Shown here: one piece after another, positions 1-8,370 of the stretch
How positions within the stretch are numbered: position 1 is the stretch's first letter
Layout: every line of letters starts with the position of its first letter
Assembly (NCBI RefSeq): GCF_029761915.1
Contig: NZ_CP121695.1
Span: 3,749,501-3,813,500, forward strand
From: Bradyrhizobium sp. CB1650
Lineage (GTDB): Bacteria > Pseudomonadota > Alphaproteobacteria > Rhizobiales > Xanthobacteraceae
Length of the DNA: 64,000 bases
Direction of reading: 5' to 3'
Program-made: the position numbers and the translations under genes
Notes under the pieces: generated by a model
The model's input: the letters and a program-made list of their open reading frames with translations, nothing else
Told to the model about the DNA's origin: nothing
Databases searched by the model: none

Positions 1-434
<434 letters not shown>

Positions 435-454
435 CGATGTGGGTGCGGCGAAGT

Positions 455-596
455 ATCAGGGAGCGCGCCAGGCCGGAGACGCGACAGCGCCTCGGCGCGC
501 ATCGCGGCCGCATTGGCGCTTGTGCACTCCACGGCCTCGCCTTCGCGCGAGACCGTCGTCGGCGGCGACGAACGGCAGCGCGATGTAGTAGGTCAC
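455..596 (-). pseudogene. frameshifted fragment of a short conserved rhizobial protein
   Basis: Read on the minus strand from about 596 the peptide VTYYIALPFVAADDGLA is followed, after a one-base shift, by GEAVECTSANAAAMRAEALS. From memory these two segments are adjacent in a short protein family of unknown function common in Bradyrhizobium. The normal start is not present and the tail runs into unrelated sequence. The fragment abuts the IS21 remnant, so insertion or deletion linked to that element is a likely cause. The family is recognised by memory of its pattern only. Confidence 0.4.
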
Positions 597-644
597 TTCA
601 GAATCTAACAGCACGCCTGGGTCGGCCGTTCGCTTTGAGCCACG

Positions 645-1016
645 TCAATTTGGTTGCAGCCCATATCCGCCGGGCTCGGCGGCGATATATTCCTCCCACA
701 GGATCGACAGCGTCACGTGCTTGCGTTTGAGCTCGCGGTGCACGATCGCTCGGCGATGCGGCGATGCGGCGATGCGGCGGTGACGCTGACGGTTGCCATT
801 GCCGGTCTTCGCGAACAGGCGAAGTTCCAGAACCGTGTCGGAGACGTCGTCCGGCAACGGCCAGCTCAAGCCCGCCGCCTCGAACCGCCGGATCGCCAGC
901 CGCACCGTCGAGGGGGCCGCGCCCACCCGTCGCGCAATCTCGCGGCTCGGCAGCCCGGCCGCCTTCATTCTGATCACATCGCGCACACGGCGCATCGCAA
1001 GCCTCTCCGTCGGCAT
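645..1016 (-). pseudogene. istA: IS21-family transposase IstA, N-terminal fragment
   Basis: The reading frame begins MPTERLAMRRVRDVIRMKAA, the usual IstA start, followed by a helix-turn-helix with SREIARRVGAAPSTV at about residues 24-38. Near its end it carries HRELKRKHVTLSILWEEYI, also typical of IstA. It stops at about 123 residues, whereas the full protein is about 500 residues with a DDE core. The catalytic part is therefore missing. Three copies of an 8-bp unit (GATGCGGC, about 755-778) sit inside the frame and give a non-family insertion between the two conserved blocks. The partner gene istB is absent. Confidence 0.7.
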
Positions 1017-1082
1017 CCAGGGTCCCCCTTCGCAAAGCCGAAAGGGTTGATCCTATGGGAGCCAGAAGAGGCCTCCTCACCC

Positions 1083-1198
1083 GGGCGACATCATCCCGGA
1101 ATGGCGGGCGACATCATCTCGGAACGGGTGGGCGACTTCAAATCGGAATGGTGGGCGAGATCATCTCGGAATCCCAGGCGACATCGATCGGAATCCGC
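1083..1198. repeat. five 23-bp tandem units, IS21-type element end
   Basis: Units begin at about 1083, 1106, 1129, 1152 and 1176 and follow the pattern GGGCGACATCATCTCGGAAT with small changes. IS21-family ends carry several repeated transposase-binding sites of about this size just upstream of istA. The array lies upstream of the istA fragment (which reads leftwards from 1016), so it is best explained as the istA-proximal end of the element. Confidence 0.65.
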
Positions 1199-1348
1199 AT
1201 CCAGGTGAAGCTGGATGAACTAATCCGAACAGGTACCGTCCAAAATTCCTTCATCGGGATCGGGCATCTGACCGCGGACGAACTCGAGGATCTGCGTGCA
1301 CGTTGCGAGGAACGCGCGAAGGCCGTCGCCCGCGAAGGAACTGGTTGA
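1199..1348 (+). pseudogene. low-affinity iron permease family, C-terminal fragment
   Basis: The frame reads VKLDELIRTGTVQNSFIGIG followed by HLTADELEDLRARCEERAK and stops at 1348. This matches the cytoplasmic tail of the low-affinity iron/zinc permease family (Fet4-like; four-helix membrane protein of about 130-150 residues), where a KLDELIR helix precedes a short acidic helix. All membrane helices are missing; the frame continues upstream into the IS21 terminal repeats. It is a dead gene tail. Confidence 0.6.
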
Positions 1349-1546
1349 GTGCAAAACCCCGAGAGCAAGCAGGCCCCGCCATGGTGCAAGGGACAAGGCG
1401 AATAACGGAGCAAAGCAGTTCAATCTGCAGGTTGCAGAACTCGATGATCCCGCGCTACGATTCCATGATCGGACATGGGGGATCTGACCATGGCGTTCCC
1501 GCGGCTTCTTCCGAAAATCGCGCCTCCGGTCTCGTAGGCTCGTGCA

Positions 1547-1571
1547 GGAACATTTGATGAACTCCGCCGTT
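1547..1571 (+). promoter_or_regulatory. EcfG-type (general stress) promoter
   Basis: GGAAC at 1547-1551 and CGTT at 1568-1571 are separated by 16 bases, matching the GGAAC-N16/17-CGTT promoter recognised by the alphaproteobacterial general-stress sigma factor EcfG. The expected transcript start would lie about 30 bases before the ATG at 1608. Confidence 0.65.
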
Positions 1572-1607
1572 CCTAGCGCGAGGATCGCATTGCCAAAGGA
1601 GGCCACG

Positions 1608-1910
1608 ATGCCACGTGGAGACAAATCCAGATACACAGACAAGCAGAAGCGACAGGCCGAGCACATCGAGGAAGGTTACGAAGCCCGGGGCGTTCCCGAC
1701 AATGAGGCTGAGCGACGCGCCTGGGCGACCGTGAACAAAGAAACCCGTGGCGGCAAGAAGAGTGGATCCGGCAGAGGCACCGAAGAAGACCATTCAGCTC
1801 CCCGCAAGGGCGGCAAGCTTGGCGGAGAAGCGTCGGCCAGCCGCCCAGCCGCTGAGCGTTCCAAGTCGGCCAAGAAGGCTGCTCAAACCCGCAAACGCCG
1901 CGCGGCGTGA
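1608..1910 (+). CDS. small Lys/Arg-rich stress-associated protein (plasmid-stabilization-like annotation)
   Basis: The 100-residue product starts MPRGDKSRYTDKQKRQAEHI, followed by a helix with EGYEARGVPDNEAERRAWATVN and a basic low-complexity tail ending KKAAQTRKRRAA. Rhizobial homologues are often annotated as plasmid stabilization proteins, without a proven role. The start is set by AAAGGAGG ending six bases before the ATG. It is soluble and very basic in its last 40 residues, so nucleic-acid contact is conceivable. The EcfG-type promoter just upstream suggests general-stress control. The next gene (DUF2934) follows closely and may be co-transcribed. Confidence 0.75.
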   Translation: MPRGDKSRYTDKQKRQAEHIEEGYEARGVPDNEAERRAWATVNKETRGGKKSGSGRGTEEDHSAPRKGGKLGGEASASRPAAERSKSAKKAAQTRKRRAA

Positions 1911-1959
1911 AAGATGTAAAGCCGACATGCGGTCGGGCGTTTCTCGTGCTGAGGTTTCA

Positions 1960-2121
1960 ATGGCGCAAGTAGAAGAGCAAAAGATACGCGAGCGTGCTCA
2001 CCTGCTCTGGGAGCAAGCGGGACGGCCTGAGGGTAAAGAAGACCATTTCTGGCTGGAAGCGGAACGCCAACTCCAGGAAGAGCAGATTAGACACGAATTG
2101 AAAACGCCGGATAACCTCTGA
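1960..2121 (+). CDS. DUF2934-domain protein
   Basis: The 53-residue product MAQVEEQKIRERAHLLWEQA, then GRPEGKEDHFWLEAERQLQ, matches the short DUF2934 pattern (IRERAY.LWE..GRPEG....HW..AE). The function of the family is unknown; it is common in rhizobia next to stress genes. An upstream in-frame ATG at 1927 would add 11 residues but the domain starts at 1960. It probably shares the transcript of the preceding stress-type gene and is followed at once by a terminator hairpin. Confidence 0.75.
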   Translation: MAQVEEQKIRERAHLLWEQAGRPEGKEDHFWLEAERQLQEEQIRHELKTPDNL

Positions 2122-2127
2122 CGCCTA

Positions 2128-2150
2128 GGCCGCCCGAAGGCGGCCGGTTT
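2128..2150 (+). terminator. hairpin terminator
   Basis: GGCCGCC at 2128-2134 pairs with GGCGGCC at 2139-2145 across a CGAA loop and is followed by GGTTTTA. It lies seven bases after the DUF2934 stop codon and probably ends that transcript. Confidence 0.65.
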
Positions 2151-2171
2151 TATGCCAGGAGCACGCGAGCT

Positions 2172-2378
2172 CTAAGGTCGCGGCGGAAAATCAGGAGCGA
2201 TCGCTTCTTGCGGGCTTTCGCCGATAGCACGCTCGACTTCCGACGCGAGCACACCCAGATGTTCGGCCAAGCGGGCGAACAACTCCCGCTTCTTCAAGTC
2301 AGTCGCCAGGTCCCGAATCAGGGCGCACTCTGCCGCTTCCTTGCGGAGCCTTTCCAGTTGAGCCTTCATGTCTTTCAT
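2172..2378 (-). CDS. small conserved rhizobial protein of unknown function
   Basis: The product has 68 residues: MKDMKAQLERLRKEAAECAL, then a helix ATDLKKRELFARLAEHLGVL and a tail rich in Pro. It is predicted as soluble and mainly helical, with no signal peptide. Small proteins with the pattern ATD..KRELFARLA.HL are frequent in Bradyrhizobium; none has a known role that I can name. A GGAG seven bases before the ATG at 2378 supports this start over the upstream in-frame ATG at 2423. Confidence 0.6.
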   Translation of the reverse strand: MKDMKAQLERLRKEAAECALIRDLATDLKKRELFARLAEHLGVLASEVERAIGESPQEAIAPDFPPRP

Positions 2379-2425
2379 GGCGCCAGCTCCGTTCCCGCCG
2401 GGAACCATACAACCTGTATCCAAGA

Positions 2426-2492
2426 GCGAACAGAGCTAATTGCCGGAATTGTTCTAGGCTCTGGAGCCTTGGTCATTCCAGATACTGCCAAG
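2426..2492. repeat. diverged intergenic repeat, copy 1
   Basis: This 67-base stretch (key words GCGAACAGA, ATTGCCGGAATT, CTAGGCTC, CTTGG, CCAAG) aligns over its whole length with 63085-63148 at the far end of the window at roughly three quarters identity. Neither copy contains a gene I can recognise. Confidence 0.45.
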
Positions 2493-2649
2493 CTCGACGA
2501 GGAAAGGTTCAATCGACACGGTGGGCGTCCTTCAGTAACGAGATTCAATTGTCGGTGGCAGTGTCCGTCATGTAAACGATCAGGATCACCGGACCGAGCG
2601 TGCAATCTCTCAGCATCGCGCGCGGTCGGCGCGGCGCGCAGCTCAAGAG

Positions 2650-2945
2650 CTATAGCAGAGCCCTAAACTTTCGAGCATCTGCCGGCGCGCCGCTCTTTTG
2701 GTCATTGTCGAAATATACATAGACGTCGCAGCCTTGTCGTTTCCAGGACTTGATACGTTGGGCCCACTGCGCAAGCACCGGCCGCCGGTAATAGCTGCGA
2801 TAGCGAACGCCGGGCCCATGGCCGCGTACATAAAGGAAATCTGCGGTACGCGTCCAAGGGGCCGGTGCATCGTGATGATCTGACAGACGGAGCGAAGTGT
2901 TCTGCTCGGTAAGCATTTGCAGGATACGAGGTTGATATCCTTGAG
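2650..2945 (-). pseudogene. DUF72-family protein, C-terminal fragment
   Basis: In this frame the sequence runs RILQMLTEQNTSLRLSDHHD, then TADFLYVRGHGPG and DVYVYFDNDQKSGAP. These are the last conserved blocks of DUF72 (a TIM-barrel-like family of about 250 residues, unknown reaction). The first two thirds are absent. The fragment overlaps, in another frame, the broken 3' end of the pyrophosphatase gene, so the two were joined by an illegitimate recombination at about 2930-2960. Confidence 0.65.
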
Positions 2946-3308
2946 ATCCGTCTCAAGCGGTGATCGGTCAGGGAATGCAAACACCCGATCGTTTCGCTCC
3001 TTCTCGCCTTTACGTTTTTGTTCAACTTCGAGAATAACGACCGGGCGACAGCGCAGCACGACACCGGGATAGGTCCGCGCGTCATGCAGACTCAGCACAT
3101 CCAGCGGATCGCCGTCTTCGGCTTTCGTTGAGGGAATGAAGCCCCAATCGTAAGGATAAGTCAGACCCGCCATCAGTGGCTTCGCCAAGGCAAAAACGCC
3201 TGGTTTGAGATCAAAATCGAGCTTGCACGAGCTTCCGCGCGGCGTTTCGACCACGGCGAAGATGTTCTCGTCGTCGGCCCAACTCGGCAGTTTCGTCAGA
3301 TTTGTCAT
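2920..3308 (-). pseudogene. inorganic pyrophosphatase, truncated
   Basis: The N-terminal 125 residues match family I soluble pyrophosphatases (PPi + H2O to two phosphates): VETPRGSSCKLDFD, GLTYPYDWGFIPST and the metal-binding loop DGDPLDVL. After DLKDI the similarity ends and the frame runs into DUF72 DNA in the wrong frame, giving a nonsense tail down to 2643. The missing part contains further active-site residues, so the product is unlikely to be active. A housekeeping copy is presumably elsewhere. Confidence 0.7.
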
Positions 3309-3316
3309 GACAACAG

Positions 3317-3658
3317 TTGATTAGGTGGGCAGCCACAAAGGGAGCGGGCCTGCCGAAATCGTCCGCCAGGCCCGGCTGCGATCAGGCGGCGGTCGACGCC
3401 CTCTTGTTGACAGCTTTGCGCAACGCGACTGAGTTGAGCTTGGCCTTCGGCTGGTCAGGCGCCTTCGACGGCACTCGTGACGGGCTGCCGCTCATTGGCG
3501 CCGTGCCCGGCGCCAAGAATACCTTCGCCGCTTTTGGATATGGCGGCAACGGCACTACCTTCAGCTTCCTTCCGGCGGAGCTGATTGGGACGCTGCTCCT
3601 GGGCGATTCGTCGCCCCTGCTCGATGACTTTGCGATTGACCGCGATGATCCCGGCTAA
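3317..3658 (+). pseudogene. FAD-dependent oxidoreductase (DAO family), C-terminal fragment
   Basis: From about residue 35 the frame shows FGWSGAFDGTRDGLPLIGAV followed by GAKNTFAAFGYGGNGTTFS, the FAD-binding closing region of DAO-fold oxidases (usually written WSG.fagT.DglP.IG ... ALGYGGNGi). The N-terminal dinucleotide-binding GxGxxG part is absent. The fragment begins nine bases from the start codon of the broken pyrophosphatase, on the other strand, so both sides of this junction are damaged. Confidence 0.6.
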
Positions 3659-3855
3659 CGGCGCGCCACCAGATAGCCAAGCATAAAGGCAACGAGGAGC
3701 GCGGGAAGCGGAGCCTCACGAACTACATCGCGTAAAAAGGCGAGCCCCTGGCCGGGCGGCTGGCCCTCTTCCAGGCTTTGCCGGACATTGCGGGCGGTCT
3801 CGCGGACGGCTTCCGATGCTTCCTTCACCTTTGCCAAGGCGTCTTCACTGTCCAT
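3655..3855 (-). CDS. small single-pass membrane protein (ElaB/DUF883-like)
   Basis: The 66-residue product has an acidic/amphipathic N-terminal helix (about residues 1-35), then a C-terminal membrane segment LPALLVAFMLGYLVARR. This layout is that of ElaB/YqjD/DUF883 proteins, tail-anchored membrane proteins linked to stationary phase in enterobacteria. The assignment rests on layout, not strong motifs. The ATG at 3855 has an excellent GGAGG six bases upstream. It overlaps the end of the oxidoreductase fragment by four bases on the other strand. Confidence 0.65.
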   Translation of the reverse strand: MDSEDALAKVKEASEAVRETARNVRQSLEEGQPPGQGLAFLRDVVREAPLPALLVAFMLGYLVARR

Positions 3856-4129
3856 GTGATCCTCCTCCGGCTCGTCCCAGAAACTAAGTTCGTTGGGCGA
3901 TCACACGTTCCTCACCGTCGCAGGTAGGCCTTCGCTCGGTCCCAAGTGTGCTCCAGGGATGTGTTCGTTACCCGCCAGCAGCCCATGGCCGCACCGCGGC
4001 GAGAGATGCAAGTCGTCGCCGAATCGAGCGCGTGATGATCAACTTGAGACTAAAGACGTAGGCCGAGAGCGCATGTCGTCCGGGGGCGCGCCTCTTGAGC
4101 TTGCTTCGTCTGCGCCGTACGCGCCATCT
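3856..4129. other. intergenic, no gene recognised
   Basis: Several short frames cross this stretch on both strands, but none has a convincing start, ribosome site or family pattern. The right edge carries the promoter of the kinase operon. Confidence 0.5.
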
Positions 4130-4155
4130 GGAACTTCCCATTTCGGCCGACGTTT
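4130..4155 (+). promoter_or_regulatory. EcfG-type (general stress) promoter
   Basis: GGAAC at 4130-4134 and CGTTT at 4151-4155 are separated by 16 bases, a full match to the EcfG promoter pattern. It faces the multi-PAS kinase gene, with an expected leader of about 90 bases. Confidence 0.65.
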
Positions 4156-4254
4156 GAGAAGATCGCGCATAGTCCAGAACCGTGCCGGCTTGCGTCTTCG
4201 GGGCGAAACCTACGTGTGTCGCAGCCCTTAAGTCCTGCGCGGAGGATGAGACAC

Positions 4255-6972
4255 ATGAATATTCAGCAGACTGCGGCCGGTCTTGGTGGTCTCGCGCCGT
4301 TTGCGTCGCTTGTTTGGCAAAATCCGTCATCCGCCTTTCTCGAGCAGCTTCCAATTGCGATTTATGCCTGCGATGCAGGTGGCCGCATTCTGTGGTTCAA
4401 CACGCGCGCTGCCGAATTGTGGGGTCGGGCACCGCGGATCGGCGATGACAGCGAGCTGTTCTGCGGTTCCTACAAGCTGTTCTTCGATGGAAGGCTGATC
4501 GCGCGTGAAGAGACGCCGATGGCCGAGGTGCTGCGGACCGGCATTCCGATTCGCGGCGTCGAAGGACGCTTGGAAAGACTGGACGGCACTCACATCTGGG
4601 CGGTCGTCCACATCGCGCCGATCCGCGACGAGGACGGCGTCACGCTAGGCGCCATCAACTGCTTTCACGAGCGCATCGGCGGCGGCATGCTGGAGGTGCC
4701 GGATGCACGCTCCGAGGACGGGCTCCAGGTGCGCGACGAGCATCTTGCCGCCACCTATAAGCAGGTTGGAGCCGGCATCGTCGAAATCGACCGAGACGGC
4801 CGCATGCTGCGGGTCAACCAGCAGGTTTGCCGGCTGACAGGTTATTCAGCCTCGGAGCTGTTGGGACGGACGATCTTCCAGGAGACGCTGCCGGAAGATG
4901 TGGCTGAGGACCGCGCGCAATTCCAGCGTCAGCTCGCCGGCGAATTCGATCGCTACAGCATCGAGAAGCGAATCTACCGCAAGGAAGGCGGCCATTTCTG
5001 GGCGTCGGTCACCTCCTCGAGTGTTCGCGACGCGGCCGGCAAGTTCCTTTACGCAGTTCGCGTGCAGCATGACATCACCGATCGCAAGCGCGCCGAACAG
5101 GCGCTCGCGCGGCGCATGGAAGAGCAGGCCGCGCTGTTTGCCTTCTCGGAACGGCTGCAGCGCTGCCGGTCGGCAAATGAGGTCCATGAAGCCGCGCTCG
5201 ATGCCATCACGCGCGCCCTCGGCTGCCCGCGCGCCTCGATCTTACTCTACGGCCCGGCGGAGATTATGCGTTTCGCAGCTTGGCGCGGGCTTTCGGAAAC
5301 CTATCGCCGCGCTGTCGAAGGGCATTCACCGTGGGATCGCGATGAGACCAACCCGTCTCCTGTCTCCATCGAGGATGTTGCACTCAGCGATCTCTCTGAA
5401 CCTTTGAAGCAGACAATTCTCGGCGAAAGCATTCAGGCTGCGGTTTTCACGCCGATCATGCAGGATGGTCGGATTGCCGGCAAGTTCATGGCCTACCATG
5501 GCACGCCGCATTCCTTCACCGAGTCCGAACTCGAGACTGCGCTTACGCTGGCACGCCTGCTCGGATTTAGCCTCGCACGTCTGGAGGGTGAAGAAGCACG
5601 CCGCGTGGCCGAGCGTGACGCGCAGCAACTGGCGGCCATCGTTGAATCGTCGACCGATGCCATCATCAGCAAGAACCTCGATGGCATCATTCAGACCTGG
5701 AATGATGCCGCCCGGCGTATGTTTGGCTACGACAAGGATGACGTGATCGGCAAGCCGATCACGCTCTTGATTCCGCCCGACCGCCAGGACGAGGAGCCAC
5801 GCATTCTGGCCAGGATCCGGGCCGGCGAGCGCGTCGATCATTTCGAGACCATCCGCCGCCGCAAGGACGGCAGCCTGATCGATATTTCGCTGACGATCTC
5901 GCCGATCCGCGATCGCTTCGGTCGCGTGATCGGAGCCTCGAAGATCGTGCGCGACATCACCGAGCGCAAGCTTGCCGAGAAGAGGCTGCAGGAGAGCGAA
6001 CAGCGGCTGCAGGAACTGCTGGCCGCGATACCGGCCGCCATCTACACCACGGATGCCCATGGCAAGATCACCTATTTCAACCAGATGGCAGTCGAATTCG
6101 CCGGCCGGACGCCGATGCTCGGCAGCGACGAATGGTGCGTGACCTGGAAGCTGTTTCATCCGGACGGCACGCCTCTGCCGCATGACCAGTGTCCGATGGC
6201 GATCGCCCTGAAGGAGGGCCGCCCAGTACGCGGTGCGGAGGCCGTTGCTGAACGGCCGGATGGCACGCGCGTTCCCTTTATACCCTTCCCGACGCCCCTG
6301 CGTGACGCGTCCGGCAAGGTTACGGGCGCCATCAATATGCTGGTTGATCTGAGCGAGCGGAAGCAGGCCGAATCCCAGCAGCGCCTGTTGCTCAATGAAC
6401 TCAACCATCGAACCAAGAATAATATGCAGATGCTCCAGTCTCTTCTTCACACTGCGGCGCGGAGCGCGAGAAGCGAGGAGGCGCGTCATGTGCTCGACGA
6501 GGCCTCCGGACGGATCGCCGCGATGGCCGCCGCCCAGCGCGTCCTCTATGGAACAACCGATGCGAGCCGCTTTTCGGCTGCTCAGTTCCTCGGCGCCGTG
6601 GTTGAAACTATCCAGCAAATTTTGCCGGCCGGAATCAGGATCCTGCAGTCACCGGCAAGCGGAGTGCTGTCCAACGATATCGCCATGCCGCTTGCCCTCA
6701 TCCTCAATGAACTGCTGACCAATGCAGCTAAGCATGGCATCAAGGACCCGTCCGAAGACAGCATTCGCGTCGGCCTGACCGAACGCGATGGAGAGTTCGA
6801 GCTGCATGTCGAGGATGATGGACCCGGCTTCGATCTGGACGCGGTGCGGAACACCTCCTCGGGCTTGCGTCTCGTGCTCGGCCTCGCTCGCCAGCTCAAT
6901 GGCGCCTTTACGGTGAGCCGGTTGCCATCGCGCGCCACTCTGCGTTTCGGGGCAGTACGAGGCGCACGATGA
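4255..6972 (+). CDS. multi-PAS/GAF sensor histidine kinase, HisKA_2 type
   Basis: The 905-residue product is a soluble sensor kinase. In order I see PAS (about 25-150), PAS with PAC (160-275, ending HDITDRKRAE), GAF (300-440), PAS (450-580, FGYDKDDVIGKPI), PAS (590-700) and a HisKA_2/HATPase core. The phosphorylation box NELNHRTKNNMQML places the histidine near residue 717; LNELLTNAAKHG and DDGPGFDL are the N and G1 boxes. There are no membrane helices, so the signal is cytosolic. The ATG at 4255 is ten bases after GGAGG; an ATG at 4246 overlaps that site. The next gene, a lone receiver, overlaps by ATGA, so the two form a pair. HisKA_2 kinases often act in the alphaproteobacterial general stress response, which fits the EcfG promoter upstream. 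Confidence 0.9.
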   Translation: MNIQQTAAGLGGLAPFASLVWQNPSSAFLEQLPIAIYACDAGGRILWFNTRAAELWGRAPRIGDDSELFCGSYKLFFDGRLIAREETPMAEVLRTGIPIRGVEGRLERLDGTHIWAVVHIAPIRDEDGVTLGAINCFHERIGGGMLEVPDARSEDGLQVRDEHLAATYKQVGAGIVEIDRDGRMLRVNQQVCRLTGYSASELLGRTIFQETLPEDVAEDRAQFQRQLAGEFDRYSIEKRIYRKEGGHFWASVTSSSVRDAAGKFLYAVRVQHDITDRKRAEQALARRMEEQAALFAFSERLQRCRSANEVHEAALDAITRALGCPRASILLYGPAEIMRFAAWRGLSETYRRAVEGHSPWDRDETNPSPVSIEDVALSDLSEPLKQTILGESIQAAVFTPIMQDGRIAGKFMAYHGTPHSFTESELETALTLARLLGFSLARLEGEEARRVAERDAQQLAAIVESSTDAIISKNLDGIIQTWNDAARRMFGYDKDDVIGKPITLLIPPDRQDEEPRILARIRAGERVDHFETIRRRKDGSLIDISLTISPIRDRFGRVIGASKIVRDITERKLAEKRLQESEQRLQELLAAIPAAIYTTDAHGKITYFNQMAVEFAGRTPMLGSDEWCVTWKLFHPDGTPLPHDQCPMAIALKEGRPVRGAEAVAERPDGTRVPFIPFPTPLRDASGKVTGAINMLVDLSERKQAESQQRLLLNELNHRTKNNMQMLQSLLHTAARSARSEEARHVLDEASGRIAAMAAAQRVLYGTTDASRFSAAQFLGAVVETIQQILPAGIRILQSPASGVLSNDIAMPLALILNELLTNAAKHGIKDPSEDSIRVGLTERDGEFELHVEDDGPGFDLDAVRNTSSGLRLVLGLARQLNGAFTVSRLPSRATLRFGAVRGAR

Positions 6973-7448
6973 CGCCAGGGAGCTTATCGGATCGCTATGA
7001 CGTCGCCTCGTCGTCCGACCGAGCGCCCGAAGACAAAGGAACGTCCGAGGCGGAGGGGAGAGGCGAGCGCCCCGACCAGCAACGCGGGGTTCTGATTGTT
7101 GAAGACGACTTCCTGATCGCCATGCAGGCCGAAGCCGCACTGCGCGAAGCTGGATTTAATGTCACCGGCGTTGCGATTTCGGCCGAAGAAGCCGTTGCGA
7201 TGGCCAGGGAAGCCAAGCCGGCTCTCGTTATCATGGACATCCGTCTGGCTGGCCGGCGCGACGGGGTTGAAGCGGCCGGCGACCTGTTTCGTGAATTCGG
7301 CCTGCGTTGCGTGTTCGCAACCGCCCATGACGATCCGCCCACCCGCGCGCGCGCCGATCCGTTCGCGCCGCTCGGCTGGCTCTCAAAACCTTACACCATG
7401 GCTTCGCTGATCGGCCTCGTTCGGGAAGCGGTGACGCGGCTGAGCTGA
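6969..7448 (+). CDS. single-domain response regulator
   Basis: The 159-residue product has a 38-residue polar leader and a CheY-like receiver domain (about 40-155). The key residues are visible: the acidic pair in VEDDFLIA, the phospho-acceptor aspartate in LVIMDIRLAG (near residue 90), the threonine in FATAHDD and the lysine in LSKPYT. There is no output domain, so it likely passes phosphate on or acts by protein contact. It overlaps the kinase stop by four bases (ATGA), and the pair is probably translationally coupled. The stop codon is followed within two bases by fragment DNA of an unrelated operon. Confidence 0.88.
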   Translation: MTPGSLSDRYDVASSSDRAPEDKGTSEAEGRGERPDQQRGVLIVEDDFLIAMQAEAALREAGFNVTGVAISAEEAVAMAREAKPALVIMDIRLAGRRDGVEAAGDLFREFGLRCVFATAHDDPPTRARADPFAPLGWLSKPYTMASLIGLVREAVTRLS

Positions 7449-7552
7449 CCAATGCTGAGCTGCGCGAGCGCATGAGCGGCAACATCTGCCGATGCGGAGC
7501 TTATTCCAACGTTGCCGAGGCGATCGGCAAGGTCGCCAGGAGGAGCGGATGA
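7449..7552 (+). pseudogene. 2Fe-2S subunit of aldehyde oxidoreductase (PaoA/YagT-like), C-terminal fragment
   Basis: The frame from 7451 reads [20 protein letters not shown] and [13 protein letters not shown], then stops. The NICRCGAY motif is the second 2Fe-2S cluster ligand region of the small subunit of xanthine-oxidase-family enzymes. Everything upstream is missing. Its stop overlaps the next start (ATGA), the arrangement normally seen between PaoA- and PaoB-type genes. Confidence 0.7.
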
Positions 7553-7900
7553 AATCCCTTAGCTACGAGCGGGTCCATTCTACTACCGAAGCGGCTGATG
7601 TAGCCGCACGCACGACGGGCGCCAAGTTCATCGCCGGTGGCACCAATCTGCTCGACTTGATGAAGCTTGAGATCGAGACGCCGACGCATCTGATCGACGT
7701 CAACGACCTCGCGCTGGACCGCATTGAGTCGACGCCGGAGGGCGAGTTACGGATTGGCGCGCTGATGCGCAACACCGAACTGGCCGCGGATGCGCCGGTG
7801 CGCCGAAACTATGCCGTGTTGTCGCGTGCGTTGCTCGCCGGCGCCTCAGGGCAATTGCGCAACAAGGCGACCACGGCAGGCAACCTATACAGCGGACGCG
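7549..7900 (+). pseudogene. FAD subunit of aldehyde oxidoreductase (PaoB/YagS-like), N-terminal fragment
   Basis: The frame starts [20 protein letters not shown] and shows the FAD-binding pattern [20 protein letters not shown] and later [16 protein letters not shown], typical of the FAD subunit of periplasmic molybdenum aldehyde oxidoreductases (about 320 residues). After TTAGNL, where family members continue with a Cys-rich cluster segment, the sequence is foreign and the frame ends at 8004. The molybdopterin subunit gene is absent. The remnant is an operon junction preserved between two deletions. Confidence 0.7.
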
Positions 7901-8075
7901 CTGTCCCGCCCGCTGTTTTGAATGGAAAATGTTTTGACCCGCCAATGGGAAGCGCGACTGCCTTACGAAGTCCGATTTGGTTCGCTCAGCGGTCTCTTTG
8001 CTAATTTCGAGCTGCTCAATGAGCTTTTGCTTCCGCACGCGCAGATCATGCGGAAAGCGACCTCATGGATACGGC

Positions 8076-8342
8076 TCATTCCGGCGCTGGCTCGACAACT
8101 GTTTTCGTTGATCCGTCAGGCGCTGCCTGCATGCCCGGCGGGCTTTGCCCTTGCGGGCTTTCCGGCGGCGCGCCTCCTGACTTTGTGTCTACCGGTCCGG
8201 TCCAACCTTGCGGCTGCAACTGGCCTTTTTCTTCAGGTGCTGAGCGGCCGGTGGTCGTGTTCGCATCTGTCTTCGAGCCGTCTTGCGCTGCCGCAAATCC
8301 GCACGCGAACACTAGGCAAATGGTCGTGATCACAATCCGCAC
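8076..8342 (-). CDS. small exported protein of unknown function
   Basis: The 88-residue product begins with a signal peptide (VRIVITTICLVFACGFAAAQ, cleavage after AAA/AAQ) and continues as a Pro/Gly/Gln-rich, probably unstructured chain with SAPEEKG, GWTGPVDTKSGGAP and TKTVVEP. Similar short secreted proteins are common in Bradyrhizobium; no function is known. The start is a GTG at 8342 with GGAGG five bases upstream. A near match to the EcfG promoter lies just ahead (8371-8396). Confidence 0.65.
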   Translation of the reverse strand: MRIVITTICLVFACGFAAAQDGSKTDANTTTGRSAPEEKGQLQPQGWTGPVDTKSGGAPPESPQGQSPPGMQAAPDGSTKTVVEPAPE

Positions 8343-8370
8343 TGCAACCTCCGCTTGGCTGACAGGAGAA

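Larger units (their letters stand above)
645..1198 (-). mobile_element. remnant of an IS21-family insertion sequence
   Basis: The remnant comprises the multi-repeat terminus at 1083-1198 and the first quarter of istA. The far end, most of istA and all of istB are deleted. Outside the terminus at 1199 the sequence passes directly into the tail of an iron permease gene, which suggests the element inserted in or deleted into that gene. It cannot move by itself. Confidence 0.6.

Noticed and set aside
3856..3925. GGAAC facing the small ElaB-like gene
   Set aside because: No CGTT lies 16-17 bases downstream, so it does not fit the EcfG promoter spacing.
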